DNA of 41,590 nucleotides from Ewingella americana ATCC 33852 (lineage in GTDB: Bacteria > Pseudomonadota > Gammaproteobacteria > Enterobacterales > Enterobacteriaceae), in the NCBI RefSeq assembly GCF_000735345.1, contig NZ_JMPJ01000023.1, positions 1 to 41,590 of the forward strand, given 5' to 3'. A program made the position numbers and the translations under genes. The notes under the pieces were generated by a model. That model made no database searches. It was not told the DNA's origin and saw nothing but the letters and a program-made list of their open reading frames with translations. Of this stretch, positions 8,681 through 17,930 are shown in pieces (position 1 is the stretch's first letter; the number at the start of each line of letters is the position of its first letter).

Positions 8681-9568
8681 ATGAAAAACAGCAGCGGCGA
8701 AGTGGGGAAGTCGGTCAATGAGGCTATTTTTGAGGGTTCGATTGCCTTCAGCAGTGGTTCTATTTGCCCGCAGAACACCAAGTGGGAAACCGAGCGCCTC
8801 CAGCAGGGGCTGAAAATCATTATTGTCGAGCGCGGCGAGTTGCAGTGTAAGTTGCCCGGTGCGTCAGCCAGCCAGCGCATTAGTGGCCCTTGTATTTGCG
8901 CGGTGTGGAACCAAGGTGAGAGTGAAGGGATGCAGCGCTTTGAGCCGGGACGCGTGCTGGAGCACACTGCGATCTCGCTCTCGCCGTCGGCTATCGACAG
9001 CCGCATGGCGGTTGAAGTGCAGCAGCAACTTCAGCAAGCCTTTCAACTGGAGACATCCACTGGCCCAAGGCTGATGGTGATGGCGTCCTCGCCGGCGATT
9101 AAAGCCCTGCGCGCTCAGGTCGCCAGCTGCCCGCTGCAGGGGATTTCGCGGGCGCTGTATCTGTCTGGCAAAGCGCTGGAAATCATCGCCTACACGCTGG
9201 ACGGCATTGCCGCGCCTCCCGCGCCGACGGAAAACGCGCTGTTGCGCCTCTCTTCGGCAGATCTCGACAAGCTAAATCGCGCCAAACAGCTGCTGAGTGA
9301 GCGAATGCTTAACCCGCCGACCCTTGCCGAGTTGGCGCTTAGCGTCGGCATGAACACCCGCAAGCTGACGGTGGGTTTTCGCCGCCTGTTTGGCGAGAGC
9401 GTGTTTGAATATCTGCAATCGCTGCGCCTTGAAACGGCGTGGCAAATGTTAACGGCGGGGGACGTGAGCGTCTCCACCGCCGCTTATCAAGTGGGTTACA
9501 GCCCCGCGCATTTCTCCGTTGCGTTTCGCAAGAAGTTTGGCGTGTCGCCAAAATCGCTGAGGGGCTGA
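8681..9568 (+). CDS. AraC-family transcriptional regulator of the iron operon
   Basis: 295 residues from the ATG at 8681. An earlier start at 8573 would run the coding sequence through the -10-like element and the Fur-like box, so it is rejected. The C-terminal 100 residues hold the two helix-turn-helix motifs: LAELALSVGMNTRKLTVGFR, then STAAYQVGYSPAHFSVAFRK followed by FGVSPKSLR. The N-terminal part is a ligand-binding region similar in layout to PchR/YbtA. Those relatives activate siderophore receptor and transport genes when they bind the ferric siderophore. It is divergent from the receptor operon, so it is probably its activator. Confidence 0.85.
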   Translation: MKNSSGEVGKSVNEAIFEGSIAFSSGSICPQNTKWETERLQQGLKIIIVERGELQCKLPGASASQRISGPCICAVWNQGESEGMQRFEPGRVLEHTAISLSPSAIDSRMAVEVQQQLQQAFQLETSTGPRLMVMASSPAIKALRAQVASCPLQGISRALYLSGKALEIIAYTLDGIAAPPAPTENALLRLSSADLDKLNRAKQLLSERMLNPPTLAELALSVGMNTRKLTVGFRRLFGESVFEYLQSLRLETAWQMLTAGDVSVSTAAYQVGYSPAHFSVAFRKKFGVSPKSLRG

Positions 9569-9581
9569 GTTAGCCTTTAAC

Positions 9582-10529
9582 TTACTTCTTATCCAGCGAC
9601 CAGGTGGCGCTAGAGACATTCACCTTGACCGGCAGCAGGCCGTTTTCGCTGAATTTGTCGGCCAGAGCCTGCTGCTCTTTGAACACTTCCGGCGTCATGC
9701 GCTCGGCGCCAAACGGCATGCGGGCCACGGCTTTGGCCCAAATGGCTTTATCCAGACCGGTAGATGTCGATAAAATATCCGCCGCGCCGTCCGGGTTTTT
9801 GTTGGCCCAGTCGCTCAGCTGTTTCAGCTCATCCACCACTTTCTCGGCGGTTTGCGGGTAGGTGTCGGCAAACTTACGGCTGGCGAGATAGAAGGTGTAG
9901 TGCGGCACCAACCCTTCGGCGTTTTTCACCAAACGCGCTTTCTCATGCGTTTCCACTTCGGCCAGATACGGGTCCCAAATCACCCAGGCATCCACCGCGC
10001 CGCGCTGAAATGCTGCGCGAGCATCGCTTGGCGGCAGGTAAACCGGCGTCACGTCTTTATATTTCAAACCGGCATTTTCCAGCGCACTGACCAGCAGATA
10101 GTTGACGTCAGAACCCTTGTTCAGCGCCACGCGCTTGCCTTTCAAATCCGCCACGGTTTTGATCGGCGAATTTTCCGGCACCACGATGGCCTCGGTTTGC
10201 TGGTTGGCCGGTGAGTGCGCCAGATAGACTAAATCCGCTTTGGCGGCCTGAGCGAAGGTCGGCGGCGCGTCGCCCGTAGCGGCCAAGTCGATGCTGCCAA
10301 CGTTCAGCCCTTCGAGCATCTGCGGCCCCGCCGGGAATTCCACCCAGCGCACGGTAATGCCCTGTTTGCTGAAGTCGCTGTCGAGGGTTCCGCGATACTT
10401 GAGTAAGGCGAAAATATTGGCTTTCTGATAGCCAATGTTGACGGTTTTCGGGGCGTCTTCGGCCCATGCTGCGTTGAATGAGCCGAGCAGAATGGCGGCA
10501 CTCAGGCCGCTGAGCAGTAATTTTTTCAT
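9582..10529 (-). CDS. ssuA: Aliphatic-sulfonate-type periplasmic binding protein (SsuA-like), orphan
   Basis: 315 residues with a clear signal peptide (MKKLLLSGLSAAILLGSFNAAWA). NIGYQKANIFALLKYRG, WVEFPAGPQMLEGLNVGSID, ATGDAPPTFAQAA, LKGKRVALNKGSDVNYLL and VDAWVIWDPYLAEVE are hallmark SsuA/NMT1-type segments. It should bind sulfonates or sulfate esters in the periplasm. No ssuB ATPase or ssuC permease lies beside it, so it must work with a transporter elsewhere. It follows the fused sigma-54 regulator by about 107 bases on the same strand, and its mature part is visibly homologous to the C-terminal half of that regulator. No convincing sigma-54 promoter was found directly upstream. Confidence 0.88.
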   Translation of the reverse strand: MKKLLLSGLSAAILLGSFNAAWAEDAPKTVNIGYQKANIFALLKYRGTLDSDFSKQGITVRWVEFPAGPQMLEGLNVGSIDLAATGDAPPTFAQAAKADLVYLAHSPANQQTEAIVVPENSPIKTVADLKGKRVALNKGSDVNYLLVSALENAGLKYKDVTPVYLPPSDARAAFQRGAVDAWVIWDPYLAEVETHEKARLVKNAEGLVPHYTFYLASRKFADTYPQTAEKVVDELKQLSDWANKNPDGAADILSTSTGLDKAIWAKAVARMPFGAERMTPEVFKEQQALADKFSENGLLPVKVNVSSATWSLDKK

Positions 10530-10636
10530 GAGGTTTCTCTGGTAACCGGATTATGTCAGCGAACATAGCAAAGGCTGAAAAAAGTGCTTAATGAGAATAA
10601 AACCTAAGCTTTGCGAATTTTTTGCTTACCGCCGCG

Positions 10637-12541
10637 CTACTCGTTCCACACCGCGTCGCGCACTTTAATCGCGCGAGGCAGCAGGCCCAGCGCGTAGAAA
10701 CGGTCGGCGATGGCCTGCTGATCGCGAATGATCCCCAAGTCCATGCGCTGGGTCTGATGGCTGCGTCGCGCCAGCGCGTGCAGCAGCGAACTGGGTTCCA
10801 GCCCCAGTTCGTCTGAGAGCAGGGCGGCGGCCTCTTCGCGATTGGCGTCGATATAGCGCCCGGTCTGCTCCAGCGCGCGCATCAGGGTGTGCAGCAGGTC
10901 CGCCGAGCGAGCCGCAAACTCGCGGTGCGCCAGATAAAACTGGTGATTATTGACCCGCCCGCTGCCGTTGGCGATCACCCGCAGCTTGCCGCCTTGCTCG
11001 GCATCGCTCAGCAGCGGGTCCCACATCATCCACGCGTCCACCGCGTGGTGGTCGCTCGGCGTCAGCGGATATTTCGGCGGCGCGTAGACCACCCGCACGT
11101 CGTCGAGCGTCAGCCCGGCCTCATCCAAAATCTGCACCAGCAGGTAATGCACGTTAGAGCCTTTGTTCACCGCGATGCGCTTGCCGCGTAAATCTTCAAT
11201 AGAAACAATCGGGCTGTCCTGCGCGACCAGCAGCGCCACGCTCTGCGGCGCGGCGGGCTCCCACGCCACGTAGGTCAGCATGCTGCCATTGGCTTGGGCG
11301 AACACCGGCGGCACTTCGCCAGTGGTGCCGAAATCTATCTCGCGGTTGTTCAGGGCGTGCAGCAGCTGCGGGCCAGCCGGGAACTCACTCCACAACACGC
11401 TGATATCGCGGTCGGCGAACTGCGCTTCCAGCGACTGGCGGGCTTTTAGAATGCCGAGATTGCCAAATTTCTGATAACCAATGCGCACTTCGCGCTCGTG
11501 CTGCGGGCGCTCGCTCACGCCGCGCGGGCCAAGGCCGGTAACGCTGCGCCGGGCCTTAATCAGCCCGAGATGCCCGAGGTGGGTGCGCAGGGTATTGCGG
11601 CTGACGCCAAGCAGCGCGGCGGTTTGCAGCTGATTGCTGTTACTCAGCTCAAAGGCGTTGCGCACCAGCGCGTCAATCACCCGTTGGTACAGCGGGTTAT
11701 CGCTGTTCTGCTCCTGCTGGCGGGTGAGTTGCTGGCGCATAAACTCATCCAGCCCGTCTTGCCCCATCGGCAGGTGGTCGATACCCACCGGGCCGAGCCT
11801 TAGCTGGCGCGGGGTGATCAGCGGATCTCTGCTCAGCAGGACCGCGTTGTGCAGGGTGTTTTCCAGCTCGCGGACATTGCCGGGCCACGGATACTCCATC
11901 AATTGGTCGAGGGTGTCGTCGGCCAGCCGCAGCTGTGGTCGCCCCAGACGGCGGGCGTAAAGGGTGAGAAAGTGCTCGGCCAGCAGCGGAATATCTTCCC
12001 GGCGCTGGCGCAGCGGTGGCAGGGTGACGGCGGCGACGTTGAGGCGGTAATAGAGATCTTCGCGAAAGCGCCGCTCGCGTATAGCGTGGGTTAAGTCGAC
12101 GTGGGTGGCGGCAATCACTCGCACATTCACTTTGACCGGGCTGCGTGAGCCGACCCGCGTCACCTCGCGCTCCTGCAACACGCGCAGCAGTTTGACCTGT
12201 AGCGGCAGGCTCAGCTCGCCAATTTCATCCAGCAGCAGCGTGCCGCCCTCGGCCGCCTCGAACCAGCCCTGATGGCGCTCCGTCGCGCCGGTAAACGCCC
12301 CTTTCTCATGCCCGAACAGCTCTGACTCCGCCAGACTTTCGGTCAATGCCCCGCAGTTCACCGCCAAAAAAGGCTCCTGACGCCGCAGGCTGTGATGATG
12401 CAGATAGCGCGCCACCACCTCTTTCCCGGTGCCGGTTTCCCCGACGATCAGCACCGTGGCGTCAGTGGGCGCAAGGCGGTCAAGCACGCTTTGAAAAGCT
12501 ATCGATGCGGGATCGACAAGGGTTGGGCCGTGGCTTTGCAT
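10637..12541 (-). CDS. Sigma-54 enhancer-binding activator fused to an SsuA-like sensor domain
   Basis: 634 residues from the ATG at 12541, chosen because GGAGTGATTCAG precedes it; an ATG 36 bases upstream lacks this. Domain order: AAA+ domain with Walker A GETGTGK (34-40), the sigma-54 contact loop GAFTGA (81-86), Walker B TLLLDE (101-106) and [12 protein letters not shown] (about 217-228); a Fis-type helix-turn-helix (about 302-325, [16 protein letters not shown]); then an SsuA-like binding-protein domain (about 351-634) with [35 protein letters not shown] and [16 protein letters not shown]. No N-terminal receiver or GAF domain and no signal peptide is present, so the binding-protein fold is cytoplasmic and probably the sensor. 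It is divergent from the ssuD operon, whose sigma-54 promoter it probably controls. SfnR of Pseudomonas is a related activator without the extra domain. Confidence 0.88.
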   Translation of the reverse strand: MQSHGPTLVDPASIAFQSVLDRLAPTDATVLIVGETGTGKEVVARYLHHHSLRRQEPFLAVNCGALTESLAESELFGHEKGAFTGATERHQGWFEAAEGGTLLLDEIGELSLPLQVKLLRVLQEREVTRVGSRSPVKVNVRVIAATHVDLTHAIRERRFREDLYYRLNVAAVTLPPLRQRREDIPLLAEHFLTLYARRLGRPQLRLADDTLDQLMEYPWPGNVRELENTLHNAVLLSRDPLITPRQLRLGPVGIDHLPMGQDGLDEFMRQQLTRQQEQNSDNPLYQRVIDALVRNAFELSNSNQLQTAALLGVSRNTLRTHLGHLGLIKARRSVTGLGPRGVSERPQHEREVRIGYQKFGNLGILKARQSLEAQFADRDISVLWSEFPAGPQLLHALNNREIDFGTTGEVPPVFAQANGSMLTYVAWEPAAPQSVALLVAQDSPIVSIEDLRGKRIAVNKGSNVHYLLVQILDEAGLTLDDVRVVYAPPKYPLTPSDHHAVDAWMMWDPLLSDAEQGGKLRVIANGSGRVNNHQFYLAHREFAARSADLLHTLMRALEQTGRYIDANREEAAALLSDELGLEPSSLLHALARRSHQTQRMDLGIIRDQQAIADRFYALGLLPRAIKVRDAVWNE

Positions 12542-12618
12542 CTGAATCACTCCTGCGAGGTAGGGGAAGAAAACCATACCGCTGTCGCGGGGCGTCGGCG
12601 AGGGGGTAAAACCGCGAG

Positions 12619-12668
12619 TTGTTGCAAATGCACCAGTTTGCGTTCAACAACTGCTGCATTTGCAGCAA
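12619..12668. promoter_or_regulatory. Inverted-repeat enhancer for the sigma-54 activator
   Basis: TTGTTGCAAATGCA (12619-12632) and TGCATTTGCAGCAA (12655-12668) are inverted copies matching at 13 of 14 positions, with centres 36 bases apart. They sit about 65-110 bases upstream of the -24 element, the usual position for an enhancer-binding protein. They lie between the regulator and the operon, so they could also serve autoregulation. Confidence 0.6.
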
Positions 12669-12730
12669 AACTTCAAACAGTGAAAAAATTTAACCTATTG
12701 ATAATAAATAGGAAATTAAATTGTCACGAT

Positions 12731-12745
12731 TGGCACACTTCCTGC
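12731..12745 (+). promoter_or_regulatory. Sigma-54 (-24/-12) promoter of the ssuD operon
   Basis: TGGCACACTTCCTGC keeps the -24 GG and -12 GC dinucleotides at exact consensus spacing (TGGCAC, N5, TTGC, with one mismatch in the -12 block). Transcription would start near 12757, about 60 bases before the ssuD-like ATG. The adjacent divergent sigma-54 activator and the inverted-repeat enhancer support the call. Confidence 0.72.
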
Positions 12746-12815
12746 TCATGGGGTTATAACCAAACAGTAACTTTCTATCAAATAAATTTAGATATCGTTA
12801 TATAGGAAAGAGATA

Positions 12816-13988
12816 ATGAGCGACGCAACACAGGACAACATCAACGTATTCTGGTTTTTGCCCACTCACGGTGACGGCCGCTACCTCGGCACCACCGAAG
12901 GCGGGCGCGCAGTAGACTTGCCGTATTTACAGCAGGTTGCCATTGCTGCCGACAATCTGGGCTACTACGGCGTGTTGATCCCAACCGGCAAAAGCTGCGA
13001 AGACTCATGGCTGGTGGCCTCGGCGCTGGCCCCGATCACCAAACGTTTACGCTATCTGGTGGCGGTTCGCCCCGGCCTCCAGCCGCCAAGCCTTGCCGCG
13101 CGCATGGCCGCCACGCTGGATCGCCTTTCCGAAGGCCGCTTGCTGATTAACGTCGTCACCGGCGGCGACCCGGTAGAAAACAAAGGCGACGGCATTTTCC
13201 TCAGCCACGCCGAGCGTTATCAGGTCACTCGCGAATTTCTTGAAGTCTATTCCCGCCTGCTGAAAGGCGAAAAGGTTGATTTCGACGGCGAGCATATTCG
13301 CGTCGAAGGGGCTGAGGTACTGTTCCCGCCGGTGCAGGAAAATGGCCCGCCGCTCTACTTTGGTGGCTCTTCCGAAGAAGCCATCGACGTGGCGGCCAAC
13401 CAGATTGATACCTACCTGACGTGGGGCGAGCCGGTAGAGCAGGTGGCGGAAAAACTGGCCGTGGTGCGCCAGCGCGCCGAAGCGCAGGGCCGCAAATTGA
13501 CCTTCGGCATTCGCCTACACGTGATTGTGCGTGAAACCGAAGAAGAGGCGTGGGCCGCGGCTGATCGCCTGATCTCCCATCTTGATGACGACACCATTGC
13601 CGCCGCGCAGAAGATTTTCGCCCGCATGGACTCCACCGGACAGGCTCGCATGAGCGCGCTGCACGGCGGTTCGCGCGAGGGCTTAGTGATTGGTCCGAAC
13701 CTGTGGGCAGGCGTTGGCTTGGTACGCGGCGGCGCAGGCACAGCGCTGGTCGGCAACCCGCAACAGGTGGCCGAGCGCATCCGCGAGTATCAGGCGCTGG
13801 GCATCGAAAACTTCATCCTTTCCGGCTATCCGCATCTGGAAGAAGCCCACCAGTTCGCCGATTTAGTCATGCCTTTGCTGCCATTGGCCTCCAATGCGGA
13901 GAAGCGCCAGCGCACGGTAAATACTGGCCCGTTTGGCGAAACCATCGGCGGCGACCGTCGCCCGGTTAAGCACTCCAGCGCCAGTTAA
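12816..13988 (+). CDS. ssuD: FMNH2-dependent alkanesulfonate monooxygenase
   Basis: 390 residues (E. coli SsuD is 381), starting behind [110 protein letters not shown] and [12 protein letters not shown] track the remembered E. coli SsuD very closely. The active-site Cys of SsuD (Cys54) corresponds to Cys61 in KSCEDSW, and the His of FGIRLHVI is also kept. The cytosolic enzyme cleaves C1 and longer alkanesulfonates to aldehyde and sulfite using reduced FMN and O2. It is the first gene of the sigma-54-driven operon. Unlike in E. coli, ssuE, ssuA, ssuB and ssuC are not linked to it. Confidence 0.95.
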   Translation: MSDATQDNINVFWFLPTHGDGRYLGTTEGGRAVDLPYLQQVAIAADNLGYYGVLIPTGKSCEDSWLVASALAPITKRLRYLVAVRPGLQPPSLAARMAATLDRLSEGRLLINVVTGGDPVENKGDGIFLSHAERYQVTREFLEVYSRLLKGEKVDFDGEHIRVEGAEVLFPPVQENGPPLYFGGSSEEAIDVAANQIDTYLTWGEPVEQVAEKLAVVRQRAEAQGRKLTFGIRLHVIVRETEEEAWAAADRLISHLDDDTIAAAQKIFARMDSTGQARMSALHGGSREGLVIGPNLWAGVGLVRGGAGTALVGNPQQVAERIREYQALGIENFILSGYPHLEEAHQFADLVMPLLPLASNAEKRQRTVNTGPFGETIGGDRRPVKHSSAS

Positions 13989-14001
13989 GGGGAGCAAGAT
14001 T

Positions 14002-15420
14002 ATGGCTGAACGACACATTGTGATTGTGGGCGGCGGGTTTACCGGCACCGCGTTAGCCATTCATCTGGCCCGTCGCGGCGCGGCCGGTTTGCAGGTGACG
14101 GTGATTGAGCCGCGCCCCGCGCTGGCTCGCGGCGTGGCCTATGGCACCCAAGACCCGGCGCACCGCATCAACGTTCCCGCCTCGCGGATGCAGCTTTCTG
14201 CCGCCGAAGAGGGCGAGTTTGACCGCTGGTATCGCGCCTCGCAGGCCTTTCCGGCTGACCCAGACGCCCAATGGGAGGATGGCAAAGTCTATCCGCAGCG
14301 CGGGCAGTTCGGGGCTTATATCGCCGAGCAGTTCGCCAAAGCCGCCGAGCATTCTCCTGTGAAGCTCACTCACGTGCGTGACCACGCGGTGGCTCTGCGC
14401 CACGGCGGCGTGGTGACGGCGTCGGGGGAGGTTTATCAGGCTGATGAGGTGGTGCTGGCTATCAGCCATCCGCCACCGGCAGTGCCTCAGGCGGTTGCTC
14501 GCGCACTGGGCCAACACCCGGCGCTGATTGCCAACCCGTGGCGCGCCGACGCGCTGGCGGCGGTGAAGCCGCACGACAGCGTGGCGATCATCGGCACCGG
14601 TTTGACCATGTCTGACGTGGTGGCCTCGCTTTACCGGCAGGGGCATCGCGGCAAGGTGCTGGCGTTCTCCCGCCGTGGACAGCTGCCACGCCCTAATCTC
14701 AGTGGCGATTTCCCGCTGTGGACGCTGGACTATCAGCGCCCGCAGGCCGACACCGCTCGCGGCTGGCTGCACCGCGTTCGTCAGGAAGTGGCGCTGGCGG
14801 CGGCCTCCGACCTGCCGTGGCAGTTGGTGTTGGATGATATTCGCGGCAACGGCCAGCACATCTGGCAGCGGCTGTCGCTGAAAGAGCAAAAACGTTTTCT
14901 GCGCCACCTGCGCCCGTGGTGGGACGTGCATCGCTATCGCATCGCGCCGCAGGTCAGCGCGGTGCTGGCTCAGTCGCAGGCCGACGGGCGCTTACAGGTC
15001 TTGGCGGCAAGGCTGCAACAGGTCAGTGCCGAAGGGGAGCAGGTGCGGCTGACCCTGCAACCGCGCGGCGCGGCGGCGCAAATCCTGCTGGTCGATAAAA
15101 TCATCGTCACCACCGGCCCGGCTCATGGCGCGCTGCTGGAAAGTGATGCGCTGTTGCAACAGCTGGCGGCCGACGGCCTGATTCAGGCTGACCCGCTGGC
15201 GCTGGGCATTCTGGTCAACGGGCGCTCGCAAACGGTGAATCTTACTGGCGAAGCCAACCCGCATCTGCACGTGGTCGGCCCGGCGGCGCGTGGCCGCTTT
15301 GGTGAACTGATGGGGCTGCCACAGGTGGCCGAACACGCCGAGTCTCTGGCCAATCAACTGCTTGAACCGCAATCACTTTCTGCCCACGGGCGATGTCCGG
15401 CTTCGCTTAAAACCTGCTGA
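14002..15420 (+). CDS. FAD/NAD(P)-binding oxidoreductase
   Basis: 472 residues from the ATG at 14002 behind AAGGGGAGC; longer starts would overlap the ssuD-like gene. The N-terminal Rossmann motif HIVIVGGGFTGTALAIHLAR is followed by RGVAYGT and RINVPASRM. A second nucleotide-binding stretch, VAIIGTGLTMSDVVASLYRQGHRG, lies near residues 193-216. The layout is that of the pfam13454-type FAD/NAD(P)-binding family often found beside flavin monooxygenase genes. It lies 13 bases after ssuD. It might reduce or oxidise a sulfur intermediate, or supply reducing power, but no substrate can be assigned. It is not an SsuE-type flavin reductase by sequence. Confidence 0.75.
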   Translation: MAERHIVIVGGGFTGTALAIHLARRGAAGLQVTVIEPRPALARGVAYGTQDPAHRINVPASRMQLSAAEEGEFDRWYRASQAFPADPDAQWEDGKVYPQRGQFGAYIAEQFAKAAEHSPVKLTHVRDHAVALRHGGVVTASGEVYQADEVVLAISHPPPAVPQAVARALGQHPALIANPWRADALAAVKPHDSVAIIGTGLTMSDVVASLYRQGHRGKVLAFSRRGQLPRPNLSGDFPLWTLDYQRPQADTARGWLHRVRQEVALAAASDLPWQLVLDDIRGNGQHIWQRLSLKEQKRFLRHLRPWWDVHRYRIAPQVSAVLAQSQADGRLQVLAARLQQVSAEGEQVRLTLQPRGAAAQILLVDKIIVTTGPAHGALLESDALLQQLAADGLIQADPLALGILVNGRSQTVNLTGEANPHLHVVGPAARGRFGELMGLPQVAEHAESLANQLLEPQSLSAHGRCPASLKTC

Positions 15421-15507
15421 TTTACCGAATTTTCGAACTATCCCTTTAAACATAAAAATGAGGACGCGGGCGGCTCGGCCGGACCACGTCTCCTATGGAG
15501 TAATGCT

Positions 15508-16917
15508 ATGTCATCGCAACGTGAAATTCGCCTTAACGCATTTGATATGAACTGTGTTGGTCACCAGTCGCCGGGGCTTTGGGCCCACCCGCGCGACCGT
15601 TCATGGCAATACAAGGATTTGGAATATTGGACAGATCTGGCGCGTTTGCTGGAGCGCGGCAAGTTCGACGGCCTGTTTATCGCCGACGTGCTCGGGGTAT
15701 ATGACGTCTACAACGGCAGCAACGACGCGGCAATTCGCCATGCGACACAGGTGCCGGTCAATGACCCGCTGGCCTTGGTCACGCCGATGGCGCTGGTGAC
15801 CGAGCATCTTGGCTTTGGCCTGACCGCCTCGCTGTCGTTCGAGCATCCGTATCCTTTTGCTCGCCGCCTTTCGACGCTGGATCACCTGACCAAGGGCCGC
15901 GTGGGCTGGAATATCGTCACTTCTTATCTGGAAAGCGGCGCGCGCAACATTGGCTACAAGGCGCAAACCGACCACGACGCGCGTTATGACTACGCCGACG
16001 AATACCTGCAAGTGGTGTACAAACTGCTGGAAGGCAGCTGGGAAGAGGGCGCTATTCTGCGCGACCGCGAGCGCCGCATCTTCAGCGACCCGAGCAAAAT
16101 CCACCCGATTAACCACGAAGGCACCTTCTTCCAAGTGCCGGGCATTCACCTGTGCGAGCCTTCGCCGCAGCGCACGCCGGTGCTGTATCAGGCTGGGGCG
16201 TCAAGCCGGGGTAAGGACTTCGCCGCTGGTCACGCCGAGTGCGTATTTGTCGCCGCGCCGTCCAAAGTGCTGCTGAAAAAGCTGGTGGCGGACATCCGCC
16301 AGCGCGCCGCCGCGCTGGGCCGCGACCCTTACAGCATCAAGATCTTCAACCTGCAAACGGTGATCGTCGGCGAAACCGACAAAGCCGCGCAGGCCAAATG
16401 GAATGAGTACAAAAGTTGGGTGAGCTATGAAGGCGCGCTGACGCTGATCTCCGGCTGGACCGGCATCGACTTCAGCCAATATCAGCCGGATCAGGTGCTC
16501 AAGCACATCCACACCAATGCCATTCAGTCTGCGGTTGAAACCTTCTCCACCGCCGATCCCGATCGCCAGTGGACGGTGCAGGCGCTGGCCGACTGGGTTG
16601 GCATTGGCGGCTTCGGCCCGCTGCTGGTCGGCAGCCCGGAAACCGTGGCCGACGAGCTGCAAAGCTGGGTGGAAGAGACCGACGTCGATGGCTTCAATCT
16701 GGCCTACGCCGTGACCCACGAAAGCTTCACCGACGTGGTTGAGTTGCTGATCCCCGAGCTGCAAAAGCGCGGCGTCTACAAGAAGGATTACCAGCCGGGC
16801 ACCCTGCGCGAAAAACTGTTCGGCGCAGGCCCGCGTCTGGCGGCTCCGCATCCGGGCGCTAGCTACCGTCGCACTTCTCACAGCGAAATCCCGGTCGGCG
16901 GCGAGGTGGCGTCATGA
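15508..16917 (+). CDS. NtaA/SnaA/DszA-type FMNH2-dependent monooxygenase
   Basis: 469 residues, starting behind TATGGAGTAATGCT. LNAFDMNCVGHQSPGLWAHP, FDGLFIADVLG, STLDHLTKGRVGWNIVTSYL, YDYADEYLQVVYKLLEGSW, FFQVPGIHLCEPSPQRTPVL and QAGASSRGKDFAAGHAE are typical of the class C flavin monooxygenases that include NtaA, DszA, SfnG-like and DmoA enzymes. The fold is a TIM barrel and the enzyme needs FMNH2 from a separate reductase. In a sulfur operon the likely job is oxidative cleavage of a sulfone, thioether or related C-S bond, but the exact substrate is unknown. It overlaps the following ATPase gene by ATGA. Confidence 0.85.
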   Translation: MSSQREIRLNAFDMNCVGHQSPGLWAHPRDRSWQYKDLEYWTDLARLLERGKFDGLFIADVLGVYDVYNGSNDAAIRHATQVPVNDPLALVTPMALVTEHLGFGLTASLSFEHPYPFARRLSTLDHLTKGRVGWNIVTSYLESGARNIGYKAQTDHDARYDYADEYLQVVYKLLEGSWEEGAILRDRERRIFSDPSKIHPINHEGTFFQVPGIHLCEPSPQRTPVLYQAGASSRGKDFAAGHAECVFVAAPSKVLLKKLVADIRQRAAALGRDPYSIKIFNLQTVIVGETDKAAQAKWNEYKSWVSYEGALTLISGWTGIDFSQYQPDQVLKHIHTNAIQSAVETFSTADPDRQWTVQALADWVGIGGFGPLLVGSPETVADELQSWVEETDVDGFNLAYAVTHESFTDVVELLIPELQKRGVYKKDYQPGTLREKLFGAGPRLAAPHPGASYRRTSHSEIPVGGEVAS

Positions 16918-17930
16918 TTGAAATCGACAATCTGCATAAACAGTACGGCGCGCCGGGTGGCAAGGTGGTTGAAGTGCTGAAAGGCATTTCACTCACCGTG
17001 CCCAACGCCTCAATCACCGCCGTGGTTGGTCCAAGCGGGGCGGGGAAATCCACGCTGGCGAAGTGCATCAGCCTGCTGGAAAAGCCGACCTCCGGCAGCA
17101 TTCGCGTCAATGGCGAAGACCTGTCGCGGCTCTCCGGGGAAACCCTGCGCCGCGAACGTCGCGCCATTGGCACGGTGTTTCAGTCCTCGGCGCTGCTGCA
17201 ACGCAAAACCGCGTGGGAAAATATCGCGCTGCCGCTGGAGTGGCTGGGCGTAGTGCCGGGCGACATCAAGCGCCACGTCGGCCAATTGCTGGACAGCGTC
17301 GGCCTGAGCGAAAAGGCGAACTATTACCCGTCACAGCTCTCCGGCGGCCAGCGTCAGCGCGTGGGTATTGCCCGCGCCTTGGCGCTCAAGCCCTCGGTGC
17401 TGCTGGCAGATGAAGCGACTTCCGGGCTGGATCCTGATGCCACCACCTCGATTCTCACACTGCTGAAACAGCTGCGCGATCAGTTTGGTTTGTCGATCAT
17501 TTTGATCACTCACGAGATGGACGTGGTGCGCCGCGCCGCCGACGCCGTGGCGGAAATTCGCGACGGCCAGCTGCTTCAGCAGGGTTCACTGCGCGAACTG
17601 CTGGCGACGCCGGGTTCACGCATCGGCCAGCAGCTGTTCCCGTTGCAGCCGCTGGCGGCCAACGGTGACCTGCAATTGCAGCTGACCTACGGCGACCGGG
17701 CGATTGCCACTGACTGGATTAGTCAGGTCAGCCAGCAGCACCAGATTCAGGTGGACGTGCTGGCGGCGCACGTCGAGCAGGTGGGGGAGAGACTGGCAGG
17801 AAGAATGCGAGTTGGCGTGCGCTTCAACCAGCGCCCGGTCGGCTTGCAGGTGCTGATTCAGCAGCTCTACCAACTGGGAATTAATGCCGAACTGATTGAA
17901 AGCCAAAGCGAATTCAAGGAGGCGGTATGA
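16914..17930 (+). CDS. MetN-like ABC transporter ATPase
   Basis: 338 residues. Walker A GPSGAGKST (about 41-49), signature QLSGGQRQRVGIARAL (about 141), Walker B VLLADEATSGLDP and ITHEMDVVRRAADAV give a complete ATPase. The C-terminal 75 residues, ending VGLQVLIQQLYQLGINAELIES, resemble the NIL/ACT-like regulatory domain of MetN, which binds methionine and inhibits transport. The gene starts with an ATGA overlap on the monooxygenase stop and ends with an ATGA overlap on the permease start. The co-operonic genes suggest that it drives uptake of an organosulfur compound rather than methionine itself, which is inference. Confidence 0.88.
   Translation: MIEIDNLHKQYGAPGGKVVEVLKGISLTVPNASITAVVGPSGAGKSTLAKCISLLEKPTSGSIRVNGEDLSRLSGETLRRERRAIGTVFQSSALLQRKTAWENIALPLEWLGVVPGDIKRHVGQLLDSVGLSEKANYYPSQLSGGQRQRVGIARALALKPSVLLADEATSGLDPDATTSILTLLKQLRDQFGLSIILITHEMDVVRRAADAVAEIRDGQLLQQGSLRELLATPGSRIGQQLFPLQPLAANGDLQLQLTYGDRAIATDWISQVSQQHQIQVDVLAAHVEQVGERLAGRMRVGVRFNQRPVGLQVLIQQLYQLGINAELIESQSEFKEAV

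Noticed and set aside
10530-10636. Sigma-54 promoter for the orphan SsuA-like gene.
   Set aside because: The only candidate (AAGCAC followed by TTTTTTCAGC) has wrong spacing and lacks the GG and GC pair in register.
12542-12577. Upstream ATG for the sigma-54 activator.
   Set aside because: The downstream ATG at 12541 has GGAG at proper distance; the extra 12 residues do not resemble the family.
14053-14931. Long minus-strand frame inside the FAD/NAD(P)-binding protein gene.
   Set aside because: Antisense to a gene with a clear Rossmann motif; no translation signals of its own. The same applies to 20202-21017 and 21436-22263.
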